Below are positions 35,902 to 44,900 of a stretch of 64,000 nucleotides of DNA, piece by piece. Under the pieces are notes generated by a model. The model was given only the letters and a program-made list of their open reading frames with translations, made no database searches and was not told where the DNA came from. The stretch comes from Bacteroidales bacterium (GTDB lineage: Bacteria; Bacteroidota; Bacteroidia; Bacteroidales; P3). The stretch spans positions 1 to 64,000 of the forward strand of contig JAGCVI010000027.1 in assembly GCA_017962445.1 (NCBI GenBank), written 5' to 3'. Each line of letters opens with the position of its first letter. Position 1 is the first letter of the stretch. The translations under genes were made by a program, and so were the position numbers.

Positions 35902-35935
35902 CAAAATTACGAAAAAAAGAGATTCAAACCGCAAA
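35902..35935 (-). promoter_or_regulatory. Promoter of the GT2-DPP IV-ribE run
   Basis: CAAAATTA (35902-35909) reads TAATTTTG on the minus strand; CAAA at 35932-35935 gives a -33 TTTG with a 22-nt spacer. The leader to the ATG is about 100 nt. The rest of 35795-35963 holds no gene. Confidence 0.55.
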
Positions 35936-35963
35936 TAAAAGAAAATAATTTAGAAACTATGGA

Positions 35964-36782
35964 TTATCGGCTGATTTTCGGATGATTACGTTTCACCAGC
36001 AGCATTATCACAAAACCTACTGAAACACCGAGAAAATTGGAGACCATGTCGTTGATGTCGAATCCCCGATATGGCAGGAAATACTGCACCGTTTCGGTTG
36101 TGAAAGCCATCAGCAAAGCTGCCAGCCAAGCTCTGAAACGGAACTCCGGATAGGCTAGACGGCGAAAGTCCATAAGGAAAAAGACACAAGGGATATATAC
36201 CGAGGCATGAAGCAAATGGTCGAAACGTATGCCGAAAACGAAATTGTTAAGCGGAACGCCGACAAAACCCAAGGGAGCCCACATTAGAAAAATCAGAACA
36301 GCGAAATAGACCCACCTCATCCAACAACGCCTGTCACAATTCAAGAGATAATACGGAGTATTCTTGAGCGTTCTCTTAATCCTTACACAATTAGAGCGGC
36401 GTTTCCATTCATGACTATGGCATGAAATTATACTACCATCGGAGTGTTCAACAGCCACAAGCTGGGCCAAAACAGCACTTCGCGACACCTTTTCGCAAGT
36501 GCGGCAGTTGTCGCCACGAAATACCAACTCATCCTTTTTCTGTCGTATCAAACGATGAATAACAAAACGACCGTCATAGGCAAACATATAGACCATACCT
36601 CGCTGTAAAGACTGACCTTCAACAATCTGCCTAAGGTGAATCACATCACCGGCACCGTCTATCATAGGCTGCATGCTGTTGCCGCCAAAGGCTATCTGTA
36701 CAGTGAGCCCCTGCTGGAAGCGTTGCTGCATCTCGTCGTACAAGAAACCGTCGACAACGTTTGGAAATGAGAGCCTATTCAT
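35964..36782 (-). CDS. S24/S26-type peptidase domain fused to a VanZ-like membrane domain
   Basis: 272 aa from ATG 36782, whose ATGA overlaps the stop of the upstream kinase gene; a longer start at 36803 is less likely. Residues about 20-125 resemble the signal peptidase/LexA core: GGNSMQPMID with nucleophile S36, and FVIHRLI with H76 where bacterial SPase I has Lys and ER-type SPases have His, then VFRGDNC. Residues 157-265 carry four hydrophobic helices with FDHLLHASVY and TETVQYFLPYRGFDINDM, the VanZ signature. I know both domains separately; the fusion is unusual. The likely role is cleaving a peptide or tethering the peptidase to the inner membrane, as the last gene of the PqqD-kinase operon. 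Confidence 0.7.
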   Translation of the reverse strand: MNRLSFPNVVDGFLYDEMQQRFQQGLTVQIAFGGNSMQPMIDGAGDVIHLRQIVEGQSLQRGMVYMFAYDGRFVIHRLIRQKKDELVFRGDNCRTCEKVSRSAVLAQLVAVEHSDGSIISCHSHEWKRRSNCVRIKRTLKNTPYYLLNCDRRCWMRWVYFAVLIFLMWAPLGFVGVPLNNFVFGIRFDHLLHASVYIPCVFFLMDFRRLAYPEFRFRAWLAALLMAFTTETVQYFLPYRGFDINDMVSNFLGVSVGFVIMLLVKRNHPKISR

Positions 36783-37648
36783 TGAAATATCGTTGATGAA
36801 CATAGTCTGGCCGCATCAGCATCGGGCAAACATTGCAGATGATAGAAAGGGACTTTCTTAATTGTTTTGGAGATGATATCAAGATAAAGGTCAGTAAACA
36901 GGTCGGCATGCATAAGCGCAGGCGGGAGCGAGGGCTGAATGGCGGACAGAGCCTCGACTGCATGAAGTCTGCGAATATGATTGCCAGGAGCCTGCGAAAG
37001 GCGCACAATTGCAGCTACTGGAAAGCTATAGGCAACATAGCACGGAGTCTTGCCGCTCCAAGGGCTGCCATGGACATACGGCACACCGTCTGTCACAGAC
37101 AGCATAGGGCTATCGTCGTTGAGCAGGCTTGTACCTTCAATGTTTTCAAGCCATAACTTTGAATGAGTGCTTTTGCCTGTACCGGACTCTCCCAAGAAAA
37201 GAACCGCCTTTCCATGACGCACAACCACCGAACTATGAACCGGCGACACACCCGCTCTTGCAGCCAACATCCCATAAGCGAACCACAACGAAAAACGAAG
37301 AGCTGAGAAATCAGTGCAGCTGCTGACCTCGACGAAATCAGAGCCTTCGGAATAATGCAAGCACGCGAGAGGAATATCTGAATTATCCGGACGGATAACA
37401 AACTGATAAACGCCATTGCGAACTGAAAACTGACAGCGTCCGTTGATTTCAGCAAGGATTGATTCATATATTACTTCCGCATCACCCCATAGAGTAACAT
37501 CGGCATCATAACAAACACGCCATTCGGGTTTGGAATCATGAACAATGAACGGCACGAAACCCTCGTAGCCATTGACAAAAGTCGAAGCCGTATTGCCTTC
37601 GACTTTTAATGTGTGTCCTGCTATTTTCAAACAGACTGAGCGAATCAT
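36779..37648 (-). CDS. HprK-like P-loop serine kinase-related protein
   Basis: 289 aa. Residues 1 to about 125 are a divergent beta-rich N-terminal domain. The C-terminal part resembles the HPr kinase/PEPCK-like fold: SPVHSSVVVRHGKAVLFLG leads to the Walker A GESGTGKST (153-161), then LLNDDSP with DD 178-179, then HGSPWSGK. Family members in peptide gene clusters include kinases that phosphorylate lasso-peptide precursors; others have unknown targets. It lacks the HprK N-terminal domain and no HPr gene is near, so it is unlikely to be the catabolite kinase. It is coupled by ATGA overlaps to PqqD upstream and to the S24-VanZ gene downstream. Confidence 0.75.
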   Translation of the reverse strand: MIRSVCLKIAGHTLKVEGNTASTFVNGYEGFVPFIVHDSKPEWRVCYDADVTLWGDAEVIYESILAEINGRCQFSVRNGVYQFVIRPDNSDIPLACLHYSEGSDFVEVSSCTDFSALRFSLWFAYGMLAARAGVSPVHSSVVVRHGKAVLFLGESGTGKSTHSKLWLENIEGTSLLNDDSPMLSVTDGVPYVHGSPWSGKTPCYVAYSFPVAAIVRLSQAPGNHIRRLHAVEALSAIQPSLPPALMHADLFTDLYLDIISKTIKKVPFYHLQCLPDADAARLCSSTIFQ

Positions 37649-37911
37649 TCCAATAATTTTTTCTCACTCAAAGTGGCAATCCAAGCATCGGCATCCGAGG
37701 CTGCAGTGGCGTTATCGACATCGAAACGTTCAGTCAAGAGGTTGACAACATCGTCTTTCGAGAACTCGCGACCAACAAGGTTGTTCCAAAGATAGAGCGA
37801 TGTTTCGTTTAAAGCAATGACCGTAGTCATATCGCCAGGATTGCGACCCTGCATAAGGATAACATTCTCGTCCGCCACCTGACGAACTTTATAGCGAGAG
37901 AGTATCTTCAT
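37645..37911 (-). CDS. PqqD-like peptide-binding protein
   Basis: 88 aa, full PqqD length. KILSRYKVRQVADENVILMQG starts the winged-helix fold and ALNETSLYLWNNLVGREFSKDDVVNLLTERFDVD is the conserved helical middle of PqqD proteins (the residues after E correspond to N-x-T/S-A-x-x-I/L-W). PqqD domains are RiPP recognition elements that hold leader peptides for modifying enzymes. No radical SAM gene and no precursor peptide are evident next to it. The HprK-like gene starts on its stop codon. Confidence 0.8.
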   Translation of the reverse strand: MKILSRYKVRQVADENVILMQGRNPGDMTTVIALNETSLYLWNNLVGREFSKDDVVNLLTERFDVDNATAASDADAWIATLSEKKLLE

Positions 37912-37923
37912 AATTACAAACTA

Positions 37924-38532
37924 TTAAAAGGCAATTCCTAAGCGGAAACCAGCCGTAAATGCAAGCCAGCTATCCTTGGGGAAAAGCATAAAACTGTGGA
38001 AGTAATTGTTGTCGTTGCCCGTTCCAAACGATGGACCAAAACCTGAATAAATATCAAAAACGAACCAATTGAGAACAAGCTGGTAGCCACATTCAGCAAG
38101 CAGGGCAACCTGATTTGTCCTTTCTGGACATTTGGGAGGTTCTTCGCCTGGATTCAATTCATGTCCGTATTTAAACGCTGCCAACACAAACTCAGGCTTG
38201 ACATAAAAGCCGGCCAACCAGCTTGAAATGGGACTTTGAGGAATCAAACGCCATTTGTATGCAAGTTTAACCAGCACCCCTTTGGGATCTGAGTTGTTCA
38301 TCCAGTCCCAGCCCATACCTATGATGCCTATGGTGGCTTCAGCACTGTTACGGGGACTGAACGCACGCTCATAAGTAAATCGAGACGAGCCACTGCCAAG
38401 TGACAGCAAGGTTATCTTGAAATCATTCTTCCTTGCCGTATTGTCGCGCACTTCCTGGGCCACTGACGGTGTAGCAAACAAGAGCGCACTAATGCAGCAA
38501 ATAAAACTTAAAAATCTATATTTCAACCTCAT
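37924..38532 (-). CDS. Outer-membrane beta-barrel-like protein heading the PqqD operon
   Basis: 202 aa from ATG 38532. Signal peptide LKYRFLSFICCISALLFATPSVAQ. The mature protein has alternating hydrophobic strands and many aromatic residues (SSRFTYERAFSPRNSAEATIGIIGMGWDWM, GVLVKLAYKWRL, WLAFTAGFRLGIAF) and ends in Phe, as outer-membrane barrels do. It is similar in style to DUF3575 proteins but I would not assign the family. The -7 box at 38563-38570 excludes the longer frame. PqqD follows 12 nt later, so all four genes are likely one transcript. Confidence 0.6.
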   Translation of the reverse strand: MRLKYRFLSFICCISALLFATPSVAQEVRDNTARKNDFKITLLSLGSGSSRFTYERAFSPRNSAEATIGIIGMGWDWMNNSDPKGVLVKLAYKWRLIPQSPISSWLAGFYVKPEFVLAAFKYGHELNPGEEPPKCPERTNQVALLAECGYQLVLNWFVFDIYSGFGPSFGTGNDNNYFHSFMLFPKDSWLAFTAGFRLGIAF

Positions 38533-38562
38533 GTATCGTTTCAAACATTGAATTGTAATGTA

Positions 38563-38592
38563 CAAAATTACATTTTTTTCTTCATACTCAAA
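38563..38592 (-). promoter_or_regulatory. Promoter of the OMP-PqqD-kinase-peptidase operon
   Basis: Minus strand TTTG (38592-38589), 18-nt spacer, TAATTTTG (38570-38563). Confidence 0.65.
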
Positions 38593-38600
38593 AAAAATCG

Positions 38601-38608
38601 TAATTTTG
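38601..38608 (+). promoter_or_regulatory. -7 box of purM
   Basis: TAATTTTG, 22 nt before the purM ATG; no clear -33 TTTG. It lies only 31 nt from the opposing -7 box of the PqqD operon, so the two promoters should compete. Confidence 0.55.
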
Positions 38609-38630
38609 CAAACTGATAAATAGATACATA

Positions 38631-39803
38631 ATGGACAATCTGAAATACAATCTACGCGGAGTCTCGGCAGCCAAAGAAGACGTGCATAACGCCATAAAGA
38701 ACATTGACAAAGGTTTATATCCCAAGGCTTTCTGCAAAATAATACCCGACATCCTCGGTGGCGACAGTGAATACTGCAACATCATGCACGCCGACGGCGC
38801 CGGCACCAAGTCGTCACTGGCATACCTCTATTGGAAAGAAACCGGTGACCTGTCAGTATGGAAAGGTATTGCTATCGATGCGGTGGTGATGAACCTTGAC
38901 GACTTGCTATGCGTAGGTGCCGTAGACAACATACTGCTCAGCAGCACGATTGGACGCAACAAACAACTGGTACCCGGCGAGGTCATCAGTGCTGTAATCA
39001 ACGGAACCGAGGAATTCCTGCAAGAGATGCGCGACCTTGGAATTGGAATTTATTTAACTGGTGGCGAGACCGCCGATGTTGGAGACCTGGTACGCACCAT
39101 CATTGTGGACAGCACCGTGACCGCCCGTATGCGTCGCTGCGACGTGGTGGACAATGGGAATATCAAGCATGGCAATGTCATTGTGGGTCTTGCCTCTTAC
39201 GGCCAAGCTACATATGAGAAAAGCTACAACGGCGGAATGGGCAGCAACGGCCTGACATCAGCCCGTCACGATGTCTTCTCGCAATACTATGCACAGCATT
39301 TCCCCGAAAGTTTTGACCACAATTTACCCAAAGAGGTTGTCTATTGCGGCGGCAAGCGTCTGACAGATCCCACAGAGGTGGCAAACGTGGATTGCGGGAA
39401 GATGGTACTCTCCCCTACCCGCACTTACGCGCCAGTGATTCGCCGCGTTCTCGACGAATTCCGACCGAAAATCGACGGCATGATACACTGTAGCGGTGGA
39501 GCACAGACCAAGGTTCTGCACTTCATCGACAAAATGCATGTGGTGAAAGACAACATGTTTCCAGTGCCTCCGCTCTTCAAGCTCATCCACGAACAGAGCG
39601 GCACCGACTGGAAAGAAATGTACACCGTCTTCAACATGGGGCACCGAATGGAGATATACACCGACGAGACCACTGCAAAAGGCATAATAGATATAGCCAG
39701 AAGCTTCAACATCGATGCCAAGATTATCGGCCACTGCGAATCCTACGACAAGGCCCAAGTAACAGTGAAAAGCGAAAACGGCGAGTTTGTATACAACAAC
39801 TAA
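38631..39803 (+). CDS. purM: Phosphoribosylformylglycinamidine cyclo-ligase (AIR synthetase)
   Basis: 390 aa, a PurM/AIRS-superfamily member. HADGAGTKSSLAYLYWKETG and TGGETADVGDLVRT are the two glycine-rich ATP-site blocks; YEKSYNGGMGSNGLTSARHDVF and HCSGGAQTKVLHF mark the second half. It closes the imidazole ring of AIR from FGAM in purine synthesis. It is longer than E. coli PurM (345 aa), as in other Bacteroidales. Monocistronic, with a very strong terminator. Confidence 0.9.
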   Translation: MDNLKYNLRGVSAAKEDVHNAIKNIDKGLYPKAFCKIIPDILGGDSEYCNIMHADGAGTKSSLAYLYWKETGDLSVWKGIAIDAVVMNLDDLLCVGAVDNILLSSTIGRNKQLVPGEVISAVINGTEEFLQEMRDLGIGIYLTGGETADVGDLVRTIIVDSTVTARMRRCDVVDNGNIKHGNVIVGLASYGQATYEKSYNGGMGSNGLTSARHDVFSQYYAQHFPESFDHNLPKEVVYCGGKRLTDPTEVANVDCGKMVLSPTRTYAPVIRRVLDEFRPKIDGMIHCSGGAQTKVLHFIDKMHVVKDNMFPVPPLFKLIHEQSGTDWKEMYTVFNMGHRMEIYTDETTAKGIIDIARSFNIDAKIIGHCESYDKAQVTVKSENGEFVYNN

Positions 39804-39829
39804 CAAGCCGTAATAAACAATAAAGAAAT

Positions 39830-39864
39830 AAGGGCTTGCACTATAGTGCAAGCCCTTGATTTTC
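39830..39864. terminator. Bidirectional terminator between purM and the HIT gene
   Basis: A 28-nt perfect palindrome, AAGGGCTTGCACTA/TAGTGCAAGCCCTT (39830-39857), followed by a short T-rich stretch on the plus strand; A/T-rich flank on the other side. Confidence 0.85.
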
Positions 39865-39878
39865 ATAAGTGTTAATTC

Positions 39879-40271
39879 TTATTCAATTGCAGCTGCAATC
39901 TGTGCAGCAAGAGCTTTCATCTCTTCAGGCTCCATTTTTACATGGTGGCTGAAATTGAGGTCACCCGGATTGTTGAGAGGCATCAGATGGATGTGAGTGT
40001 GCGGCACATCAATACCTACCACTGCAACACCAACCTTAATGCACGGACAGACTTTCTTCAAACCCTTAGCCACTTTGCGACTGAAACGATGCAGCGTGAC
40101 AAAAAGTTCGTCATCAAGGTCGAATATGTAGTCAACTTCTTTCTTGGGAATGCACAACACATGACCTTTTACAACGGGATTGACATCGAGAAAAGCAAGA
40201 CACTCGTCAGTCTCAGCAACCTTATAGCAGGGAATCTCGCCTGCCACTATACGTGAAAAAATACTTGCCAT
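39879..40271 (-). CDS. HIT family nucleotide-binding hydrolase
   Basis: 130 aa, full length for Hint-branch HIT proteins. The triad is HTHIHL (with VP before it), and the N-terminal IFSRIVAGEIPCYKVAE and PVVKGHVLCIPKKEV blocks are typical. These are homodimeric enzymes that cleave nucleoside phosphoramidates such as AMP-NH2 or lysyl-AMP. It follows greA by 26 nt on the same strand. Confidence 0.92.
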   Translation of the reverse strand: MASIFSRIVAGEIPCYKVAETDECLAFLDVNPVVKGHVLCIPKKEVDYIFDLDDELFVTLHRFSRKVAKGLKKVCPCIKVGVAVVGIDVPHTHIHLMPLNNPGDLNFSHHVKMEPEEMKALAAQIAAAIE

Positions 40272-40297
40272 AACTATTTTCTTTATAGTTTTAACAA

Positions 40298-40771
40298 TTA
40301 GCGTTCAACTGATAGAATTTCAAAATGCATTGTTCCAGCAGGGACAACCACCTCAACCTTGTCGCCAGCGCGCTTGCCAAGGAATGCCTGGGCAAAAGGC
40401 GATGACACAGAGATAAGGCCCTGTTTCAAGTTAGCCTCACTCTCCGGCACAATGGTATAGGTCTGCTTCATATTGGTCTTGACATTCTTGATATTGATTT
40501 TCGAGAGCAACAGAACCTTTGATGTGTCAATTTTCGATTCGTCAAGCAGACGAGCATTAGCTATCAGGTCCTGCAACCTAGAAATACGAGCTTCCAGATG
40601 ACCTTGAGCTTCCTTTGCGGCATCGTACTCTGCATTCTCAGACAAATCACCCTTGTCACGTGCTTCTGCAATTGCAGCGGCAGCGGCAGGACGATCAAAA
40701 GCAATAAGCTGATGCAACTCGTCCCTTAGTTTCTGCAAACCTTCCTCACTATAATATTTGATTTCTGACAT
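40298..40771 (-). CDS. greA: Transcription elongation factor GreA
   Basis: 157 aa. The N-terminal coiled coil has the acidic tip region GDLSENAEYDAAKEAQ (about 41-56), where D and E residues reach the RNA polymerase active site to trigger transcript cleavage; the C-terminal FKBP-like domain ends SPFAQAFLGKRAGDKVEVVVPAG. It rescues backtracked polymerase. Transcription probably covers greA and the HIT gene. I see no clear promoter in the 84 nt before it. Confidence 0.95.
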   Translation of the reverse strand: MSEIKYYSEEGLQKLRDELHQLIAFDRPAAAAAIAEARDKGDLSENAEYDAAKEAQGHLEARISRLQDLIANARLLDESKIDTSKVLLLSKINIKNVKTNMKQTYTIVPESEANLKQGLISVSSPFAQAFLGKRAGDKVEVVVPAGTMHFEILSVER

Positions 40772-40792
40772 AATATGTTATTGGTTTCAACT

Positions 40793-40831
40793 GAAAAATT
40801 AGGAAAGGTCCGTGAAGAACCTTTCCTAATT
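40793..40831 (-). terminator. Terminator of the secDF-to-PorV run
   Basis: AATTAGGAAAGGT (40797-40809) pairs with ACCTTTCCTAATT (40819-40831) over a 9-nt loop, with TTTTT following on the minus strand. Confidence 0.9.
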
Positions 40832-40855
40832 CATATTAGAATGTAAACTACTTTC

Positions 40856-41929
40856 TTAGAACTTGATTGTAGCTCCGATAGAGTGGCTACCTTTCATGTT
40901 ATAAGCACTTCTGTAAGCATAGTCAATCGAGAAGGAAGGACCACCATCCTTCTTGAGAGGAATGTTAACCGAAGCACCTGCACTGAGACCAGCATTGGCA
41001 GTGGCTCTATCAGCATCTTGCAACAGACCTGCCTGATACACATATGCTGCACGTGCCATGAAACGATCATCAAGGAGTGAATACTCAAAGCCGAGGCCAT
41101 AGTAGTCTCTCAGGAAAGCATTGGAGGTGAAGTTGGCGGCAATGGTCAGACGCTGGTTCCATTTCTCAAACATGAAGTCGTAAGATGCACCAATGTTCAA
41201 GCATGTAGGCAACTCCATCTCAGCCGAGCGGAACTCGACAGTCATGGGGTTTCCAGCATCGTTGATTGTCGTAAACGACATACCTGTACCGCTAAAGCTC
41301 AGAGCCGGTCCAATATTCTTGAGAGAAATACCAAACTTGAACTCGTCGTTTTCACCAGTAAGGTACTGGATACCTGCATCGATAGCAACGCCAGTAGCAG
41401 TGACATTATCAGTCGACTCAGAGATAACCTTGATGTTGGCACCACCATGGATTGCAGTACTGAACGAGTATGCAAAACCGACATTGAGGTTCATAAGCGT
41501 CGGGGAGAAAGTACCGTTGCTTCCAGCCTCAGGGCTGCCCACTTCGGTACGGTCGATATCGCCGAAGCCCATTGACATGACATAAGCGCCAAGCACACCG
41601 GCATCGCCAAGACGGATAGCCAATCCGAAAGCATTGATTGATGCTGCGCTCAACATACCGCTCTTGCCACCCAGCCACATAGTGTTGGTGTAGGCGAACT
41701 CTGTTTTCTCTACAAACGAGAGACCTGCAATATTGCTGAAGAAAGCATCGATACCGCGGCCGTTGGCATTGTTGATGCCACCCCAGCCACTACTGCGAGC
41801 CCAAGGATTGATAAGCAATTCTGCGGCTCCTGCCGTACCCCTACGGTCATCGTTACCGGCCATGGCGCGCGGTGTCGACAACAGCGTTGTAAGGACAATT
41901 ACAGTCAATATACTTAATATTCTTTTCAT
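40856..41929 (-). CDS. PorV/PorQ-family outer-membrane barrel protein
   Basis: 357 aa from ATG 41929 (a TTG nine bases upstream is the alternative). Signal peptide KRILSILTVIVLTTLLSTPRAMA, then RRGTAGAAELLINPWARSSGWGG and NIAGLSFVEKTEF, the hallmark opening of PorV/PorQ-like FadL-type barrels, then amphipathic strands to a terminal KF. PorV is the T9SS shuttle that hands cargo to the PorU sortase; several paralogues exist per genome. Its place just after a large sorting-domain protein suggests it serves that cargo. Which paralogue this is cannot be settled here. Confidence 0.82.
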   Translation of the reverse strand: MKRILSILTVIVLTTLLSTPRAMAGNDDRRGTAGAAELLINPWARSSGWGGINNANGRGIDAFFSNIAGLSFVEKTEFAYTNTMWLGGKSGMLSAASINAFGLAIRLGDAGVLGAYVMSMGFGDIDRTEVGSPEAGSNGTFSPTLMNLNVGFAYSFSTAIHGGANIKVISESTDNVTATGVAIDAGIQYLTGENDEFKFGISLKNIGPALSFSGTGMSFTTINDAGNPMTVEFRSAEMELPTCLNIGASYDFMFEKWNQRLTIAANFTSNAFLRDYYGLGFEYSLLDDRFMARAAYVYQAGLLQDADRATANAGLSAGASVNIPLKKDGGPSFSIDYAYRSAYNMKGSHSIGATIKF

Positions 41930-41955
41930 TTTCTTCAAATTTTAAAGATTCATAA

Positions 41956-44900
41956 TTAGAACTGGAATGAGTTCAAGTCAACAGGACGCATGGTACCAAA
42001 CCACTTCACGACGCGTTCCCCGATATTCGGGTTGCTGAAGTGAATCAGATAGATACCACCGGCGATAGGTATACCATTATGGTTGTGGAGATCCCAGTCG
42101 ACGGTTGTTTGGTTGGATGGTGTGCTCGGGATTGTTCTGACCAACGTACCATCGACCGTATATATACGAATCGTGGTGTTACCAGGAACATTGACGAAAC
42201 GCACCTTTGTTTCCAACTGGCTTGCTGTCTCGTAAGTAGAGTAACTGTAATAGGGGTTAGGAACGACATTGATGGCGTTCATGATAGAATCCTTATAGCT
42301 CTGTGTAGCATGAGGACCAGTGGCCATGTTCGTCAGAGTGACTATGCTAGAGTCAAGTTCGAACATGTACATTGGGTTGTTGTTGTTCTCAATAGTATAA
42401 CCGACATTCTCAGGAGTGGTCTTGTTGTCACCCAAGTAACGGCCATAGCGTCCGTTAACATGAAGATCAATGGTCACATCGGTAGGAATGTTTGCAGGGT
42501 TATCGATGTTTTCATACACAACGGGCATGTTAACCCAAGCCACAGTGCTGAAGAGGAAGGATGAAGAGTCACGCATAGGCAACACATAGGGAGTGTTGGA
42601 CTTGAGCAGACCCTGGTTGATTCTGTTGGTCGGTGTTGTGGTGAAGAGATGGTCCAGAGAACGGAGCATCTTTACAGCCCAACGGCCAGCATCATAGGAA
42701 GGAGAAGCATAGGTGAATTTAATGTAATTGTCGCGTTCCACGTGATAGTAGGGGAAATCCTGCGACATAGCATTCATAATATAAATGTAGTGGCGACCAC
42801 CCATAACATAGTTCTGGGTTCCAACAATGTCTGCACTGACGGGGTTCCACATCATGTCGCGACCGTTGAACTGAGCGTAACGGGAATCTTCGCCGTACAT
42901 GATATTGAGACGCTCACCAGTAGAAAGATTGATTGCATAACCCGGGAACCAACCCATACCATATTCACTGATATAGTTTGCATCGTCCGGATTGTTGCTT
43001 ACGCCAGTAGCTGTGGTGGTGTCGCCATCTTTGTTGATGGATTTGTGTTTACGCATCTGGAAACGGCGAGCATTGCCCTCTGCCTGTGTGTAGTCGTCGC
43101 ACATCTCAAGCACCGGGCAGCGAGTCCACTTAGATTTGTCGCTGGTAATAACGACACGCACACTGGGGAGCTTGGAGAAGTCGTTGAACATAAGCGATTT
43201 GTTGGCTGAATAATCCAAAGTCTTGCGCAAGTCGCCATAGTAGTTAAGCAGAGTCCACTGAGACGGGGCGTTGGTTTTCAAGGAGTCAAGGACAGATTTG
43301 TTGGCCATGTAGTAGTACAGCGAGAAGCCCGGGTGGTACTCGCGAGTAGAAACCAAACCGTAGGGTGCCCATGTACCGCCAATCAAACCTTCGAAAGTTT
43401 GATACTTGTCAACAGCCTCATTCTTTATACTATTGTCGTGAGAATAGTCAATCTGTGTCTTATAGTAGTCATCGTCCAAATATGACTCACGTGCTGAAAT
43501 GGCACCGGAGCCATTAAGGAAGTTGGAGCGGTTTGCAGCAGCATACTGCGAACCACTACGAATCCAGTTGAACTCAATACGGTTGTCGTTGTCGGCGATA
43601 CCCGAGAGCCACTGATGTGTATTGTCGTCAAACTTCATGGTGGCCGAAAGTACAGTACCATCGTTTATAATACCACCCTGGACATCAGTTCCACTGACGA
43701 CCAAAGAAGTGGCGACAGCCTTAGGCTCGGTGATTGCGACAGCAATACCAAGGTCAAGGAAGAGTTGCTCGTTGTAACGGCTGATTACGAAATCAGCAGT
43801 ATCGGAATAAACATTATTGCCGTTTGCATCCTGGAAGAGCGGAGAACCATCCTTCTTAAAGATGACCCATTTAGACTGGGAATCGCTGGTCACGGTGTCA
43901 AATTTGATATAGAACTCACCGCTGGTTCTCAAGCTGAGAGGATCAATGACGCGGACGTTGATAGGACCGGCATTCTGCTCATAACGCGGATGAGCGATAA
44001 TACACGGATTGTCCATCGAAGCACGATAGCTACCAGCTGTTGTCGATTCGACAAAAGTACCAGGATTCATGCCAACAACACCAGGCTGACCCATCAGTTC
44101 GGCGATTGACTCTTCTGTTATTTCGAGAACATTGCCTCCATTACCATAACCTTCAATACGGGTAATGTTGGGGCAGAGACCAAAGGTTGAGCGAACCACA
44201 GTACCGCCATTCTCAGACGACGGATCGTGAGGTATAGCCTTCATAACCGGGATTGCACCGCCCTTTTCATACTTACGACCTGCAAGGTAAGGTTCTTTCT
44301 GGCCGTTGGGGTTGCTCTGGTTGTATTCAGCATAACGGTTGTGAGCATAAGCAACACAAATATAGTAGTATTCTTTATTATTTACAAGTCTGGTGTTGGT
44401 ACCGCTTGCGAACTGGTCGGTGTTGACACGGAAAACATGCTTGATGCCATTGTTAGATCCATTAACCATGATTTGACCAGTGAGAATACCTGTAGCCGTG
44501 TTAGTCTGGTAGTTGACCAGAGTTCCAATCGGCTGGCTCGGGTTAGCAGCAGTATCGTCATAATAGTTCTCAATATCACACTGAGCCACGAGACGAGCTT
44601 TGCTTTCATTTCCGATATCGGCTATAGAGGCATTGGCATCTACAAGCTGATAGATTTGATAACCTTCAAATTTATAGCTTCTCTGATCACGTGTGTAGGA
44701 GTGCTGAACACCATTAGCATCAAAGTAAGCGCGGACAATTGAAGGATCCTCCTCGTCGTACGACTCACCATAGTTGTTGGAGTTCTCATTCTCATAAGTG
44801 ATATAAAGCATGACTTCATTGCTCATCTCCTGGACAACAAGTGTAGGAGCGTCAGGACCATCAAGAACCTTGAAGCAGTTCTCGAAGAGTGCCTGGCAGA

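Noticed and set aside
36779-37648. Calling the P-loop gene a true HPr kinase/phosphorylase
   Set aside because: The HprK N-terminal domain is absent, no HPr gene is nearby, and the gene is coupled to pqqD and a peptidase.
35964-38532. Reading the PqqD operon as a PQQ biosynthesis locus
   Set aside because: No pqqA, pqqB, pqqC or radical SAM pqqE is present, and PqqD-like folds are widespread in other peptide pathways.
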